A stretch of DNA of 19,440 bases from Hyphomicrobiales bacterium (GTDB lineage: Bacteria; Pseudomonadota; Alphaproteobacteria; Rhizobiales; JAJFHC01). Position 1 is the stretch's first letter, and every line of letters starts with the position of its first letter. Below are positions 7,785-14,941 of this stretch, piece by piece. The stretch covers positions 1-19,440 of the forward strand of contig JAJFHC010000280.1 in assembly GCA_021775835.1 (NCBI GenBank), read 5' to 3'. The translations under genes and the position numbers were made by a program. The notes beneath the pieces were generated by a model. It was not told where the DNA came from and did no database searches. It saw only the letters and a list, made by a program, of their open reading frames with translations.

Positions 7785-8242
7785 GACCAACCTGCCTTTC
7801 GTTTAGGTGCTGAGGTGGTCGAGATTACCCCCGCGGGAGCGTTGTCAATGGTGAAGCGTTTCAGGACACCAGGAATCAGGTCGCCATCGGGACGAAAGCC
7901 CATGGCCTGGGCGATCCGCTCACCGGTCGGGTTGCCGTAGACGACGCCGGCGCAGATAGGGTCGCGACCGACACGGGCCGCCAGGAGCCGGCGCGCCTTG
8001 AGCAGCACCAGCGGCGCCAGGCGATCCTCCCGCAAATCACGCGCCGCCAGGAACCAGCATTCCCGCCAGCCGTCTTGCGGGTAAAGCCCGACCACCGCGG
8101 CCACACGAGACCCGGCCCGCAGGGTTGCCGCTTCCGATCGGCAGAACTGGACCACCAAGCGGCGCCAGGAGAAGGTTGAATACAACGGCTGGAGCCCGGA
8201 CAAATCGGTCAACAGCGCCGGCGCAGACGTGATGTCCGTCAT
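7781..8242 (-). CDS. GNAT-fold protein of the packaging module (T7 gp13-like class?)
   Basis: A 153-residue protein with the layout of an N-acetyltransferase fold. A central strand region (RVAAVVGLYPQDGWRECWFLA, residues about 46-66) is followed by a long helix (APLVLLKARRLLAARVG), and then VVYGNPTGERIAQAMGFRPDG (residues about 99-119), which matches the 'N..g.rl..k.GF' end of GNAT domains. The acetyl-CoA binding loop (Q/RxxGxG/A) is not evident, so enzymatic activity is doubtful. Related GNAT-like proteins occur in podovirus late operons, including, as I recall, the T7 gp13 family. It has ATGA overlaps with the terminase stop upstream and the small gene downstream. Role unknown; possibly a virion or assembly factor. 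Confidence 0.65.
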   Translation of the reverse strand: MTDITSAPALLTDLSGLQPLYSTFSWRRLVVQFCRSEAATLRAGSRVAAVVGLYPQDGWRECWFLAARDLREDRLAPLVLLKARRLLAARVGRDPICAGVVYGNPTGERIAQAMGFRPDGDLIPGVLKRFTIDNAPAGVISTTSAPKRKAGWS

Positions 8243-9816
8243 GTGTCGAACACATCAAAATCAGCGTTGACCTGGACAGTGCCGCCGCGGCGATCGTCTT
8301 CGTCGTCGTCATCGAGGTTATGTCGCCTGCCGGTATCGCCCCCTGGTTCGCCGGCGATGACAGCATCGAGGCCGAAGATATCGAGCACCTGGTACTGGAG
8401 CCCATCTTGCGGATTCGACCAGTAATTCTTGGTCGGTTTGTCTGCGATCTTCCGATCAAGCCCCTCCCCCTTCGTCTCAAGTTTGTATTCAGACAGAAAC
8501 CCTTCGCGCAAGACTTCGCATTCCGGAGAGATCAGCAAGGCAGGCTGGCCGTCTGGGAAATGATTGAGCAACTGCTTGACGGCATCGATCCGCGGGTTGA
8601 GCTCGTTGGTGGGCGCCGGCACCATGGGCACGCCGATCTGGACTGAAACGGTTTCGGCCCAACACAGATCGCCGCCTTCCGCATCGCCACCGGAAAAGGC
8701 CGCCGGATCGCCGACCGCACCGTGAATGCGAAAGCCCGAATAACGCTGACGCAGGATCGCCTTGCACGTCTGACCGAACCTGGTCGGTCCCATGCGGTGG
8801 TCCGGCGCAAACTCACCCAGGACACGAACCTGACCGTTGTACCGGAATTGTGAGATCAGCATTGCCGGCCCGGTCACGCCCTGGTCAAATGCCAGGCGCA
8901 AAGGCAAATTCGGATCAGGCTCGAAATGTTCCGGAGCACAATGGCGATCGTCCTGGTACGCATCATAAACCGGCAGGCCCGAACGATCGTAGCCATACTG
9001 GCCATCGACCATGCGCTTGACCCACCAATCCTTATCGGCATTGGCCTTGGCGATACGCTCGTATGCAGCCGCCGAAATCCGCAACCGGTTCTCGCCGTTT
9101 GGCGACCGCCCGGAGGGCTGTTTGAAAATACGATGACTAAAGGGCTTTTCACGTTCGAACCGCCGATAAATCCAGCTCTTGACGGTCGGCGGGTTGCAGT
9201 CACCGATCACGCCGGCGAAATAGTCGGGTTCCTGTTCGCCGTCTTCGTTGATCTTGATGGCAGACGGCGGCAGCAAGCGCATTGGCGGGTAACGCCGCTG
9301 CTCGGCGCGACCGATAAGAAACGTCAAGACATCCTCACTGAGCAAATCCGCTTCGTTCATGAATGCCCAGGTAAACTCGATTCCGCGCAAGGCGCTCTCG
9401 ACACTCTTGTCCTGCATCGCCCGGAAGGTGATTTCGAATTTGAGATTGTGGCCGTCCGCCATTTCAAATTCGAGCCGGTGCGTTGCGGCCCGTCCCTTGG
9501 AGCCGGACCATTCGCCCATTTCTTCGGGAAACCATTCGTGCCAGCTCGGGATTGTGGTCTCCCACAAGTCGGAATAGAGATCGCGGATCACGATGCCGCG
9601 GAACCGCCTGTATCCATCGAGACAAACCGGCATGCTGGCGGCGAGCGTCAGGGCGTCAAAAAACGCCGTGTTCGTCTTGCCCGACCCGAACGGCCCCATC
9701 AGGAACCGGACCATCAGCCGTTCCCTCAGAAACGCCTCTGCGACCGGACCAGGCGGTTCATAGGTCCGCTGATTGAGGCTTTGTTGTTCAAACTCGAAGT
9801 CGGCAAATTCTTTCAT
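8239..9816 (-). CDS. terL: Terminase large subunit (T7 gp19-like)
   Basis: A 525-residue packaging motor. The ATPase domain has a Walker A motif GPFGSGKT (residues 41-48), a Walker B region TWAFMNEAD with N154-E155 in the usual D-E position, and a coupling-motif-like GDCNPP (205-210). The nuclease domain starts near residue 300, with LAFDQG giving a first acidic residue (D311), GDPAA a second (D370), and NPQDGLQYQVLDIF a third (D471). The C-terminus has an acidic run (DDDDEDD) before the last 20 residues. A very purine-rich ribosome binding site (GGGGGAGAGAGG) precedes the ATG. It follows a putative small terminase gene and begins the packaging and head genes. Confidence is high because ATPase and nuclease motifs occur in the right order and spacing. 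Confidence 0.93.
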   Translation of the reverse strand: MKEFADFEFEQQSLNQRTYEPPGPVAEAFLRERLMVRFLMGPFGSGKTNTAFFDALTLAASMPVCLDGYRRFRGIVIRDLYSDLWETTIPSWHEWFPEEMGEWSGSKGRAATHRLEFEMADGHNLKFEITFRAMQDKSVESALRGIEFTWAFMNEADLLSEDVLTFLIGRAEQRRYPPMRLLPPSAIKINEDGEQEPDYFAGVIGDCNPPTVKSWIYRRFEREKPFSHRIFKQPSGRSPNGENRLRISAAAYERIAKANADKDWWVKRMVDGQYGYDRSGLPVYDAYQDDRHCAPEHFEPDPNLPLRLAFDQGVTGPAMLISQFRYNGQVRVLGEFAPDHRMGPTRFGQTCKAILRQRYSGFRIHGAVGDPAAFSGGDAEGGDLCWAETVSVQIGVPMVPAPTNELNPRIDAVKQLLNHFPDGQPALLISPECEVLREGFLSEYKLETKGEGLDRKIADKPTKNYWSNPQDGLQYQVLDIFGLDAVIAGEPGGDTGRRHNLDDDDEDDRRGGTVQVNADFDVFDT

Positions 9817-9938
9817 CCTCTCTCCCCCCTGACCCCTTTCAGCCAGGGTAGTGCCCCCCTCTCAATCTCAAACTTGACCGTCAGGCGGCGGCCTTGGCGC
9901 GGCAGCTCAAGAAAGGTTTTGAGCTCGATATCCCGCAC
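9813..9938 (-). CDS. Possible small protein coupled to terL
   Basis: An open frame between the putative small terminase (stop 10081) and terL ends in an ATGA overlap with the terL start, the junction style used throughout this operon. From a GTG at 9938 it would encode 41 residues (VRDIELKTFLELPRQG...). GGGTG lies about 8 bases upstream. The frame stays open to 10187, but the upstream part reads like non-coding sequence (many Arg/Pro/Thr). The C-terminal 40 residues are amphipathic and look more protein-like. It may be real or may only carry the terL ribosome binding site. I recognise no family. Confidence 0.35.
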   Translation of the reverse strand: MRDIELKTFLELPRQGRRLTVKFEIERGALPWLKGVRGERG

Positions 9939-10080
9939 AGCGGTGCACCCAACGGGCGGCGCTGGCCGATTTCGAGGACCGCGATCCCTGGCCGGCCTGG
10001 TGGAGAAATGACCACCCCCCTCCTTTTCATCGGTCCAGGTCCTGGCCAACCGGCTGGACCGTTGATTTATGATCAATGGT

Positions 10081-10683
10081 TTAATCATCGGTTTTGCCAA
10101 TGTTATCAATGGCTTGACCTGACTGTGCGACTGTATCGTCGTGCGACTGTCCATTTTCATCACCGCTAACCTCTTGAATTTCCTCAATTTCTTGAACCAC
10201 GCTCATATTCAGCCCGAAGGCCGATGCCGCCGCCTGCTGACCAGGTCCAGGCGCCGCCAGGTTGATGACGGTGAGCATGCCGGCGGTCGGATGATCGACC
10301 TGGACGGCCACCGGCTGTGCCTGGTGAAGGTAGCGCGCGAGCTCGACCGAGCATTTCCGCCAGAACTCCGCCGCCTCGATCCGTTTGCAGCTCAGTTGCT
10401 GCGCCAGGATCGGGATCGGTGTCGATACGATCTCAGCCAGGCCCATCAATGGCGATCGATGCCGGGCCAGGATGAAGTCGGACCATTCTTGCGTCCGTTT
10501 GTTCTTCGCGCCTTTTGGCCGGCCAGGTCCGCCGCGCGCCGGTATCAGCTTGTTGACCGGATCGCCCAGGACCGCCAGGTCCGCGAAGATATCGAGCTCC
10601 ACTTGTTCGGCCTCATCGGTCGGCGGAGCGTCTTCGACCTGGTTGGCGATCGCGCCGCCGATTCCGTGTTTTTCGTCGGCCAT
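10081..10683 (-). CDS. Putative terminase small subunit / DNA-binding protein
   Basis: A 200-residue protein immediately before terL. Residues about 50-65 contain GGPGRPKGAKNKR, an AT-hook-like GRPKGxxNK motif common at the start of small terminases and related phage DNA-binding proteins. It is followed by a helical segment (RTQEWSDFILAR, then MGLAEIVSTPIPILAQQL) that could form the helix-turn-helix and oligomerisation core. The last 60 residues are Ala/Gln/Glu/Asp-rich and probably disordered, ending GKTDD. Starts are possible at GTG 10692, ATG 10686 and ATG 10683; I prefer 10683 because GGTGG is then 5 bases away. About 420 bp of repeat-rich DNA lies upstream, a natural place for a packaging or late-promoter signal. 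The terminase role rests on position plus the DNA-binding motif. Confidence 0.65.
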   Translation of the reverse strand: MADEKHGIGGAIANQVEDAPPTDEAEQVELDIFADLAVLGDPVNKLIPARGGPGRPKGAKNKRTQEWSDFILARHRSPLMGLAEIVSTPIPILAQQLSCKRIEAAEFWRKCSVELARYLHQAQPVAVQVDHPTAGMLTVINLAAPGPGQQAAASAFGLNMSVVQEIEEIQEVSGDENGQSHDDTVAQSGQAIDNIGKTDD

Positions 10684-10706
10684 CATTTCCACCCAATATT
10701 TAATTC

Positions 10707-10942
10707 TGGAACGGCGGAACTGGCCCGGTTCCGCTGTCGGTTCCGGCCTAAGCCATTACTTCTATTCATGAATAAACCCTCTGGAACGCTGGAACGATAG
10801 AAAGACAATCGTGTGCGCGCGTGCGCGCGCGTGAGGGTGTCTATGCGGTTCCACCGTTCCATCGTTCCACTTTCCGATTTCCCCATTAATATCAGTGGGT
10901 TGACGTTGCCTCTGACTGGAACCAGGGCGGTTCCATCGTTCC
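10707..10942. repeat. GGAAC iteron-like octamer repeats
   Basis: The core GGAACG (or GGAACC) recurs with exactly 8 bp spacing inside clusters: 10708/10716; 10783/10791; inverted at 10847/10855/10863; inverted at 10929/10937. Further single copies stand at 10727, 10739 (inverted) and 10918. The clusters at 10782-10796 and 10854-10869 are inverted with respect to each other, matching at 14 of 15 positions, and flank the alternating GC tract. Regular phasing and clustering argue for a protein-binding array or a structured element rather than chance. Confidence 0.7.
10810..10833. repeat. Alternating purine-pyrimidine tract
   Basis: Twelve consecutive pyrimidine-purine steps made only of CG and TG dinucleotides (GTGTGCGCGCGTGCGCGCGC forms the core). 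Such tracts can adopt left-handed DNA under negative supercoiling and self-pair into hairpins. It sits in the middle of the GGAAC repeat block, between two inverted repeat clusters. Confidence 0.8.
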
Positions 10943-11101
10943 GAACCCGACCGCCTGGCACGTCCAAACGTCGAGCTTTGATCATTTTTGCCAATGATAG
11001 GTCGGGAGTTTGCGCGTCAATGGTGCAGATCGAGCACGTGCGCGGGGTGCGGGGCGCCAGGCAGATAAGCAATGGCGAGGTTGTCGAAGTGAGATCCGGC
11101 G

Positions 11102-12955
11102 TCATTCGTTTTCATCCTCATTTAGGACCACGGACACCGGGAACGCGGTCCCTTTGCACTTGCGCCCGGCCAGGTTCGCCGACTTCAGCGCGTACAGTTC
11201 TTCCGGCGCCTGGCGCAGGGCACCGGTCCAGACACCGGACCCACGTTCGCCGAACCAGGTCGTTTCCTTGAACAGCTCCTGGAGCAACGAATGTTGGTTG
11301 GGAATGAACACGGAAAATTCCTCGCCGGCGTTCTCCGGCTTCTGGAGCTTTATTCCGGCTTGCTCCAACCAGCCGTTTGCCTCTGACATCGTCAAACCGT
11401 CCTCGCCGCCACGGCGGAACGCCAGCAGCACCTGGCCGACCGTTTGGCGCGAGCCCGACCGCCACGCCTCGACGCGCTTCGACACCAGCTCATCAAGACA
11501 GCGGCGCCAGTTCTCGCCGGCGTCCTCAAACTCAAACATTTCGGCGGCGTCGAATTTTTCGGTCCAGAACCGCAAGTCTTCAGCGTCCGGACCCATGGGC
11601 AGTTCCAGGGCCTCGCCGTCGCAGTCAATGATCAGATCGGCACACGCCAGCAGCGTGCCGAACGTGTCCTGGCCGCGGCTGTCATGGCCGGCATCCGCCA
11701 GGGCCGCGCGATAGGCTTTCAGGGTGCCCTCGAAGCGATACCAGTTATCAATCATCCGCCGCGTGATCATGCGCCCGATCCGTCCGAGCTCTTCTTCGTC
11801 AATGATCGGTTGCTCCTGGTCGTCCTTGAGCTTTTTCAGCCGCAGTAGCGCCATGCGCGACAGGTCCTGCGGCTCAAGTGGCGGCGTGTTGATCGAGGAA
11901 AAGGCAAAGCACGACCGGGCATAAAAGTTGGTGCCCTGGTGACGATCGCCACCGCGCAAGATCAGCGCGCCGGAGGCCGCAACCCGGGCCAGCTCGATCA
12001 CGGCCTTTGCCCGCCGGTTGTCGCTCTTGCCCTCGATCTCGTCTACGGCCACCGGCAGGGCGTCAGCCTTCAGACGCTGATAGATCCCCGCCGCGGTCGA
12101 GTCGCCGGATTGGATCAACCCCTCACCGTGAAGGAAACGCATCACGTCATGGAGCGTTGACTTGCCCGTGGACTTGTCGCCGATCATGAATATCGATGGC
12201 CGCCACTTCAGGGCGCCGCCGATCCGAGCCGCCCCCTGCCAGCCCAGGAACAGGATCGGATCGATATCGGGCCGCGCCCAATTCCAGGTCCGCAACAGGG
12301 GCAACAATTTTCGCGCCGGGCCTTGCTTATCTTCAAGCGTCGTTGGCCAGGGCGTCGGCACCGGCGGGCGTGTCATGTAGACATTGCCGTCGAACTCGCC
12401 CAACAAATCTTCGTCGCCGTCCAGGAACAACCTGGTTCCGCAGTGGATCACCAGGCGGCCATCGGCCAGCAGCCAGGCGCCACGACCGCGGGCGCGCTCC
12501 AGCATCGACCAGGCACCCTTCCGGGCGCAGGCGGCGCGCATCCGTTCCGATGCCTTTTCCGCCCGCCAGGAGGTCACGACACCATCAGCATTTTTCTTGG
12601 GCCAGGCCCAATGCAAAAAAAGCTCGCGTCCGTGGAACAGCGAGCCAATCGAGTTGATCGAAAAATCTTTGTAATGCCTGGATCGCAATTGGCCGGTCAC
12701 ATCGAGGAACCAGTATTCATCACCATCAAAGCCCAGGGGAATAACCGGACATCCCGGCGGCAGGCCGAGCTCATCGGCTTCCATGCCCCATTCACCAGGG
12801 GCAATGCCCTGGTACGGATCGCCAGGCATAGGGTCTTGCCGCGCCCCGATCGTCAACTGGCTGTCAGGGACATCGGCGTCGGCAATCATGGCCGCAATGC
12901 CGTCAACCCCTTCGTCGGGTCCAGTGTCAGGTCCGGTGGTCTCGTCTTCGATCAT
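11102..12955 (-). CDS. Phage replicative helicase / AAA+ ATPase (DUF927-like)
   Basis: A 617-residue protein. The N-terminal 230 residues have strand-rich, tryptophan-containing segments (IPLGFDGDEYWFLD, LFLHWAWPKKN) like those of DUF927-type helicases found with phage primases. The ATPase core has Walker A GDKSTGKST (residues 259-267), Walker B LPVAVDEIEGK (D305-E306), a sensor-1-like asparagine in FAFSSINTPPL (N356) and a likely arginine finger in DLSRMALLRL (R367). The C-terminal 200 residues are helical and carry a winged-helix-like DELVSKR...VGQVLLAF region. It probably unwinds phage DNA together with the TOPRIM primase two genes upstream. Its weak ribosome binding site (GGGAA) lies directly after a strong GC hairpin. 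It ends the early leftward operon. Confidence 0.85.
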   Translation of the reverse strand: MIEDETTGPDTGPDEGVDGIAAMIADADVPDSQLTIGARQDPMPGDPYQGIAPGEWGMEADELGLPPGCPVIPLGFDGDEYWFLDVTGQLRSRHYKDFSINSIGSLFHGRELFLHWAWPKKNADGVVTSWRAEKASERMRAACARKGAWSMLERARGRGAWLLADGRLVIHCGTRLFLDGDEDLLGEFDGNVYMTRPPVPTPWPTTLEDKQGPARKLLPLLRTWNWARPDIDPILFLGWQGAARIGGALKWRPSIFMIGDKSTGKSTLHDVMRFLHGEGLIQSGDSTAAGIYQRLKADALPVAVDEIEGKSDNRRAKAVIELARVAASGALILRGGDRHQGTNFYARSCFAFSSINTPPLEPQDLSRMALLRLKKLKDDQEQPIIDEEELGRIGRMITRRMIDNWYRFEGTLKAYRAALADAGHDSRGQDTFGTLLACADLIIDCDGEALELPMGPDAEDLRFWTEKFDAAEMFEFEDAGENWRRCLDELVSKRVEAWRSGSRQTVGQVLLAFRRGGEDGLTMSEANGWLEQAGIKLQKPENAGEEFSVFIPNQHSLLQELFKETTWFGERGSGVWTGALRQAPEELYALKSANLAGRKCKGTAFPVSVVLNEDENE

Positions 12956-12975
12956 CAGCGCAAAAATTTCCCAAT

Positions 12976-13003
12976 GCCGGGCCGCGGTCGCTCACGGCCC
13001 GGC
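12976..13003 (-). terminator. Strong GC hairpin before the helicase gene
   Basis: A perfect 9-bp stem, GCCGGGCCG / CGGCCCGGC, with a 10-base loop in the 77-bp gap upstream of the helicase start. On the leftward strand it is followed by ATTGGGAAATTTTTG, so a T5 run occurs but only about 9 bases after the stem. It could be a partial terminator or attenuator that lowers helicase expression, or a structure controlling access to the GGGAA ribosome binding site beside it. Confidence 0.5.
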
Positions 13004-13032
13004 GGCTGAAAACACTCAAACGATTTAAAGTC

Positions 13033-13848
13033 TCAGGCTTTAGTCTTCGTCCGGCGTCTGCGGGTTTTCGTCTTCGCGTCCGAATTGGGGCTCGCCGGTT
13101 CCGTCGATGCTGCAGTCACCGCCGCATCGTCGGTTTTGGCGATGTCGGATTCGCCGTCAGACTGACCAGCGGTTTCATGCACCCCAGGCTCCGGGGAAAC
13201 CACAGGCGGTTCAGGTTCACCTTGCGGCTGTTGAACAGTCTTCGGATCACCGTCCGGCTGATCGGTATCGGCTTGCTCCGCCTCAGTCCCTTCTGGTGCC
13301 GGCTCTGTACCATCGACACCCGCCGGCGCCGGCCCTTGCTGCGCATCACCTTCACCCTTTCCGGTCAGAGTTTCCAGGCGCCCCTCGCCGACCTTGCCGG
13401 ACAGATCGTCATCCGGGTCGGATTTGTCGAAACCACGTGCCGGGTTATTGGGCGCCGGAACCGGTTCCGGTATTGGGTCAGGGACAATTTCATGGGCCAT
13501 GCCGCAAGAGATGAAATTCCAGACATGGAAGGCCCGCCGGTTTTCCTGCGGCAGGTCAGGCCAGTTCTGCGGCATGACACCACGCCACTCACAAGACTGA
13601 CGATAGAGTGCTTCCGGCGGATAGCGACGGGCGATCGTGTAGTCGAACAACATTTCCAGGAACGGCTCAACTTCGAACGGCTCACCGAAATCCGGCATGT
13701 ACCAGAGATCGGGCCGGAAGACTTCCGGCAGCACATGATCAGGGACGTCAAACATTGCCCTATCTGGATCATCCTGCCTCAACAGGCACATCGCACCGGC
13801 CATGCAGGCCGCCCCGTGTGCCAGTTCCATCACTTCAATTTTTCGCAT
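13033..13848 (-). CDS. Hypothetical replication-module protein with acidic linker and basic tail
   Basis: A 271-residue protein between primase and helicase. Residues 1-125 look folded: a helical start (ELAHGAACMAGAMCLL), then aromatic/proline-rich PDLWYMPDFGEPFEVEPFLEMLFDY and WNFISCGMAHEIV. Residues about 126-255 are disordered, rich in Pro, Glu, Asp and Gly. The last residues form a basic tail (KTKTRRRRTKTKA) that could bind DNA or RNA. There are four cysteines in the folded part (positions about 15, 21, 85, 114) without a zinc-finger spacing. The start is secure: AAAGGAG lies 7 bases before the ATG, inside the last 14 bases of the primase gene, which it overlaps. I do not recognise the family; its place suggests a helper in replication. 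Confidence 0.7.
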   Translation of the reverse strand: MRKIEVMELAHGAACMAGAMCLLRQDDPDRAMFDVPDHVLPEVFRPDLWYMPDFGEPFEVEPFLEMLFDYTIARRYPPEALYRQSCEWRGVMPQNWPDLPQENRRAFHVWNFISCGMAHEIVPDPIPEPVPAPNNPARGFDKSDPDDDLSGKVGEGRLETLTGKGEGDAQQGPAPAGVDGTEPAPEGTEAEQADTDQPDGDPKTVQQPQGEPEPPVVSPEPGVHETAGQSDGESDIAKTDDAAVTAASTEPASPNSDAKTKTRRRRTKTKA

Positions 13849-14941
13849 CGTCAGCTCCTTTCAAAAGCAGATCGTTGGCATCTTTGCCGTCCCAGGCGCG
13901 CGCTACCTTGACGCTGAAATCGCGGCGCTTGAGATCGTTCAACACCCCGGCAAAGGCCGCTTTCGCTTGGGGTTTGAAATCGTTGTCGGCGGCGATCGTC
14001 ACCGAGGAAATGCAGGGATGTTTCGGAATGTTGGCCATGTTGCCGAGCGTGCCCGCCGCCCAAACTCGGTATTGTGGACACGCCAAAGACAGCGACAGCC
14101 CGTCCTCGATGCCCTCCGTCAGGATCAGCGGCGCCGGCGGCAGCTCCTGGCGCGCGGCCTGCTCCGGCGACTTGCCGGACTCGCCCTTGGCCAGGCGGAT
14201 CACACAGCCCTTGAAGCCGGGCCAGATTTTCTTGACCGGTAGCACCGGCGCTTTCTTGCCGTCCGGCGTCAACCAGGTCCGATGCACGGCGACGACCGAG
14301 CCCTGCCCGTTGCACATGGCAACGATCATGCAGGGCCAAAGACTTTCGTCGCCGCGGATTGACAAGTGGGTTGCGTTTGGCAGATACCGGATCGCGCCAG
14401 GCAGCGCCGCCAGCCGGCCCAGGTCGATGCCGCGTGACGCCAGGTAGAGATCGACCGGCGTGCCGGCGAGTTTCTTTTCCCCCTTCAACCACCAGCCGAA
14501 CGCCTTCCGGGCGTTGACCTCGGCGGCTTCACGTTCTTCCTTGCGGACCTTCTTGGCGTGGACGCTGGCGACGGCCCGAGATTTTTCCAGGGTGTCCCGG
14601 TCGATTCCACTCGCCCATCCAAGCCAGGAAAGACACCAGGCACGGGTTTCACTGAGATCGTTATGGCGCAGGACATATTTGACCAGGCCGATCAGGTCGC
14701 CCTTGTCGCCGGTCGCTTCGTCACGCCAGGCGCCGGACGACAATCTGATCCAGAACGAACCGGCATTCGCGTCGTCGCGCGTCGGATTCTGGGAGATATA
14801 GTAACCACCGGCCCGATGGCCTTCCGGCAGGAGCTCCGCCAGCAGGGCCTTTATGCGGTTCAGCATTTCGCCCTTGATATCGACAAACTTGAAATTCTGC
14901 CCCTGGCTTTCGCGCCGTGACTGTTCCTTCATGCGCCCCAT
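13835..14941 (-). CDS. TOPRIM-domain phage primase
   Basis: A 368-residue primase-type protein. The N-terminal part contains GGYYISQNPTRDD and WRDEATGDKGDLIGLVKYV (about residues 72-90), the pattern of phage primases in which the substrate-binding 'ATGDKGGDLI' loop follows the DNA-binding region. The C-terminal TOPRIM domain has the conserved glutamate in LILTEGIEDGLSLSLA (E276) and the acidic pair motif in IAADND (317-321). No CHC2-type zinc-binding cysteines are visible. The start is placed at ATG 14941, where it overlaps the upstream stop (TAATG); ATG 14932, preceded by GGGG, is the alternative. It probably makes RNA primers for the helicase encoded downstream. Confidence 0.85.
   Translation of the reverse strand: MGRMKEQSRRESQGQNFKFVDIKGEMLNRIKALLAELLPEGHRAGGYYISQNPTRDDANAGSFWIRLSSGAWRDEATGDKGDLIGLVKYVLRHNDLSETRAWCLSWLGWASGIDRDTLEKSRAVASVHAKKVRKEEREAAEVNARKAFGWWLKGEKKLAGTPVDLYLASRGIDLGRLAALPGAIRYLPNATHLSIRGDESLWPCMIVAMCNGQGSVVAVHRTWLTPDGKKAPVLPVKKIWPGFKGCVIRLAKGESGKSPEQAARQELPPAPLILTEGIEDGLSLSLACPQYRVWAAGTLGNMANIPKHPCISSVTIAADNDFKPQAKAAFAGVLNDLKRRDFSVKVARAWDGKDANDLLLKGADDAKN

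Larger units (their letters stand above)
10684..11101. other. Non-coding repeat block between replication and late genes
   Basis: About 420 bp with no convincing gene. It holds four clusters of a GGAAC(G/C) motif repeated every 8 bp, in both orientations (10707-10744, 10783-10796, 10847-10868, 10918-10942). It also holds a 12-bp perfect palindrome TATTCATGAATA (10763-10774), an alternating purine-pyrimidine tract (10810-10833), and an ATCATT/AATGAT inverted repeat with a 6-base loop (10981-10998). Open frames across it encode composition-driven peptides and lack ribosome binding sites. The late operon promoter should lie here; AT-rich TTAAATATT (10693-10702, leftward sense) is a weak -10 candidate. 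Confidence 0.7.

Noticed and set aside
8926..10011. A 361-codon rightward frame over the terminase 5' end
   Set aside because: Antisense to terL with its clear Walker motifs; the peptide has no recognisable feature.
11033..11042. Other CACGTG occurrences (near 11036, 13434, 18294) as further parS sites
   Set aside because: Only the central hexamer is shared; the GTTT/AAAC arms are missing.
10683..11271. Open frames on both strands through the repeat block (10683-11105 leftward, 10813-11271 rightward)
   Set aside because: They translate the GGAAC repeats and the CG/TG tract into composition-driven peptides, have no ribosome binding site, and the rightward one runs into the helicase gene antisense.
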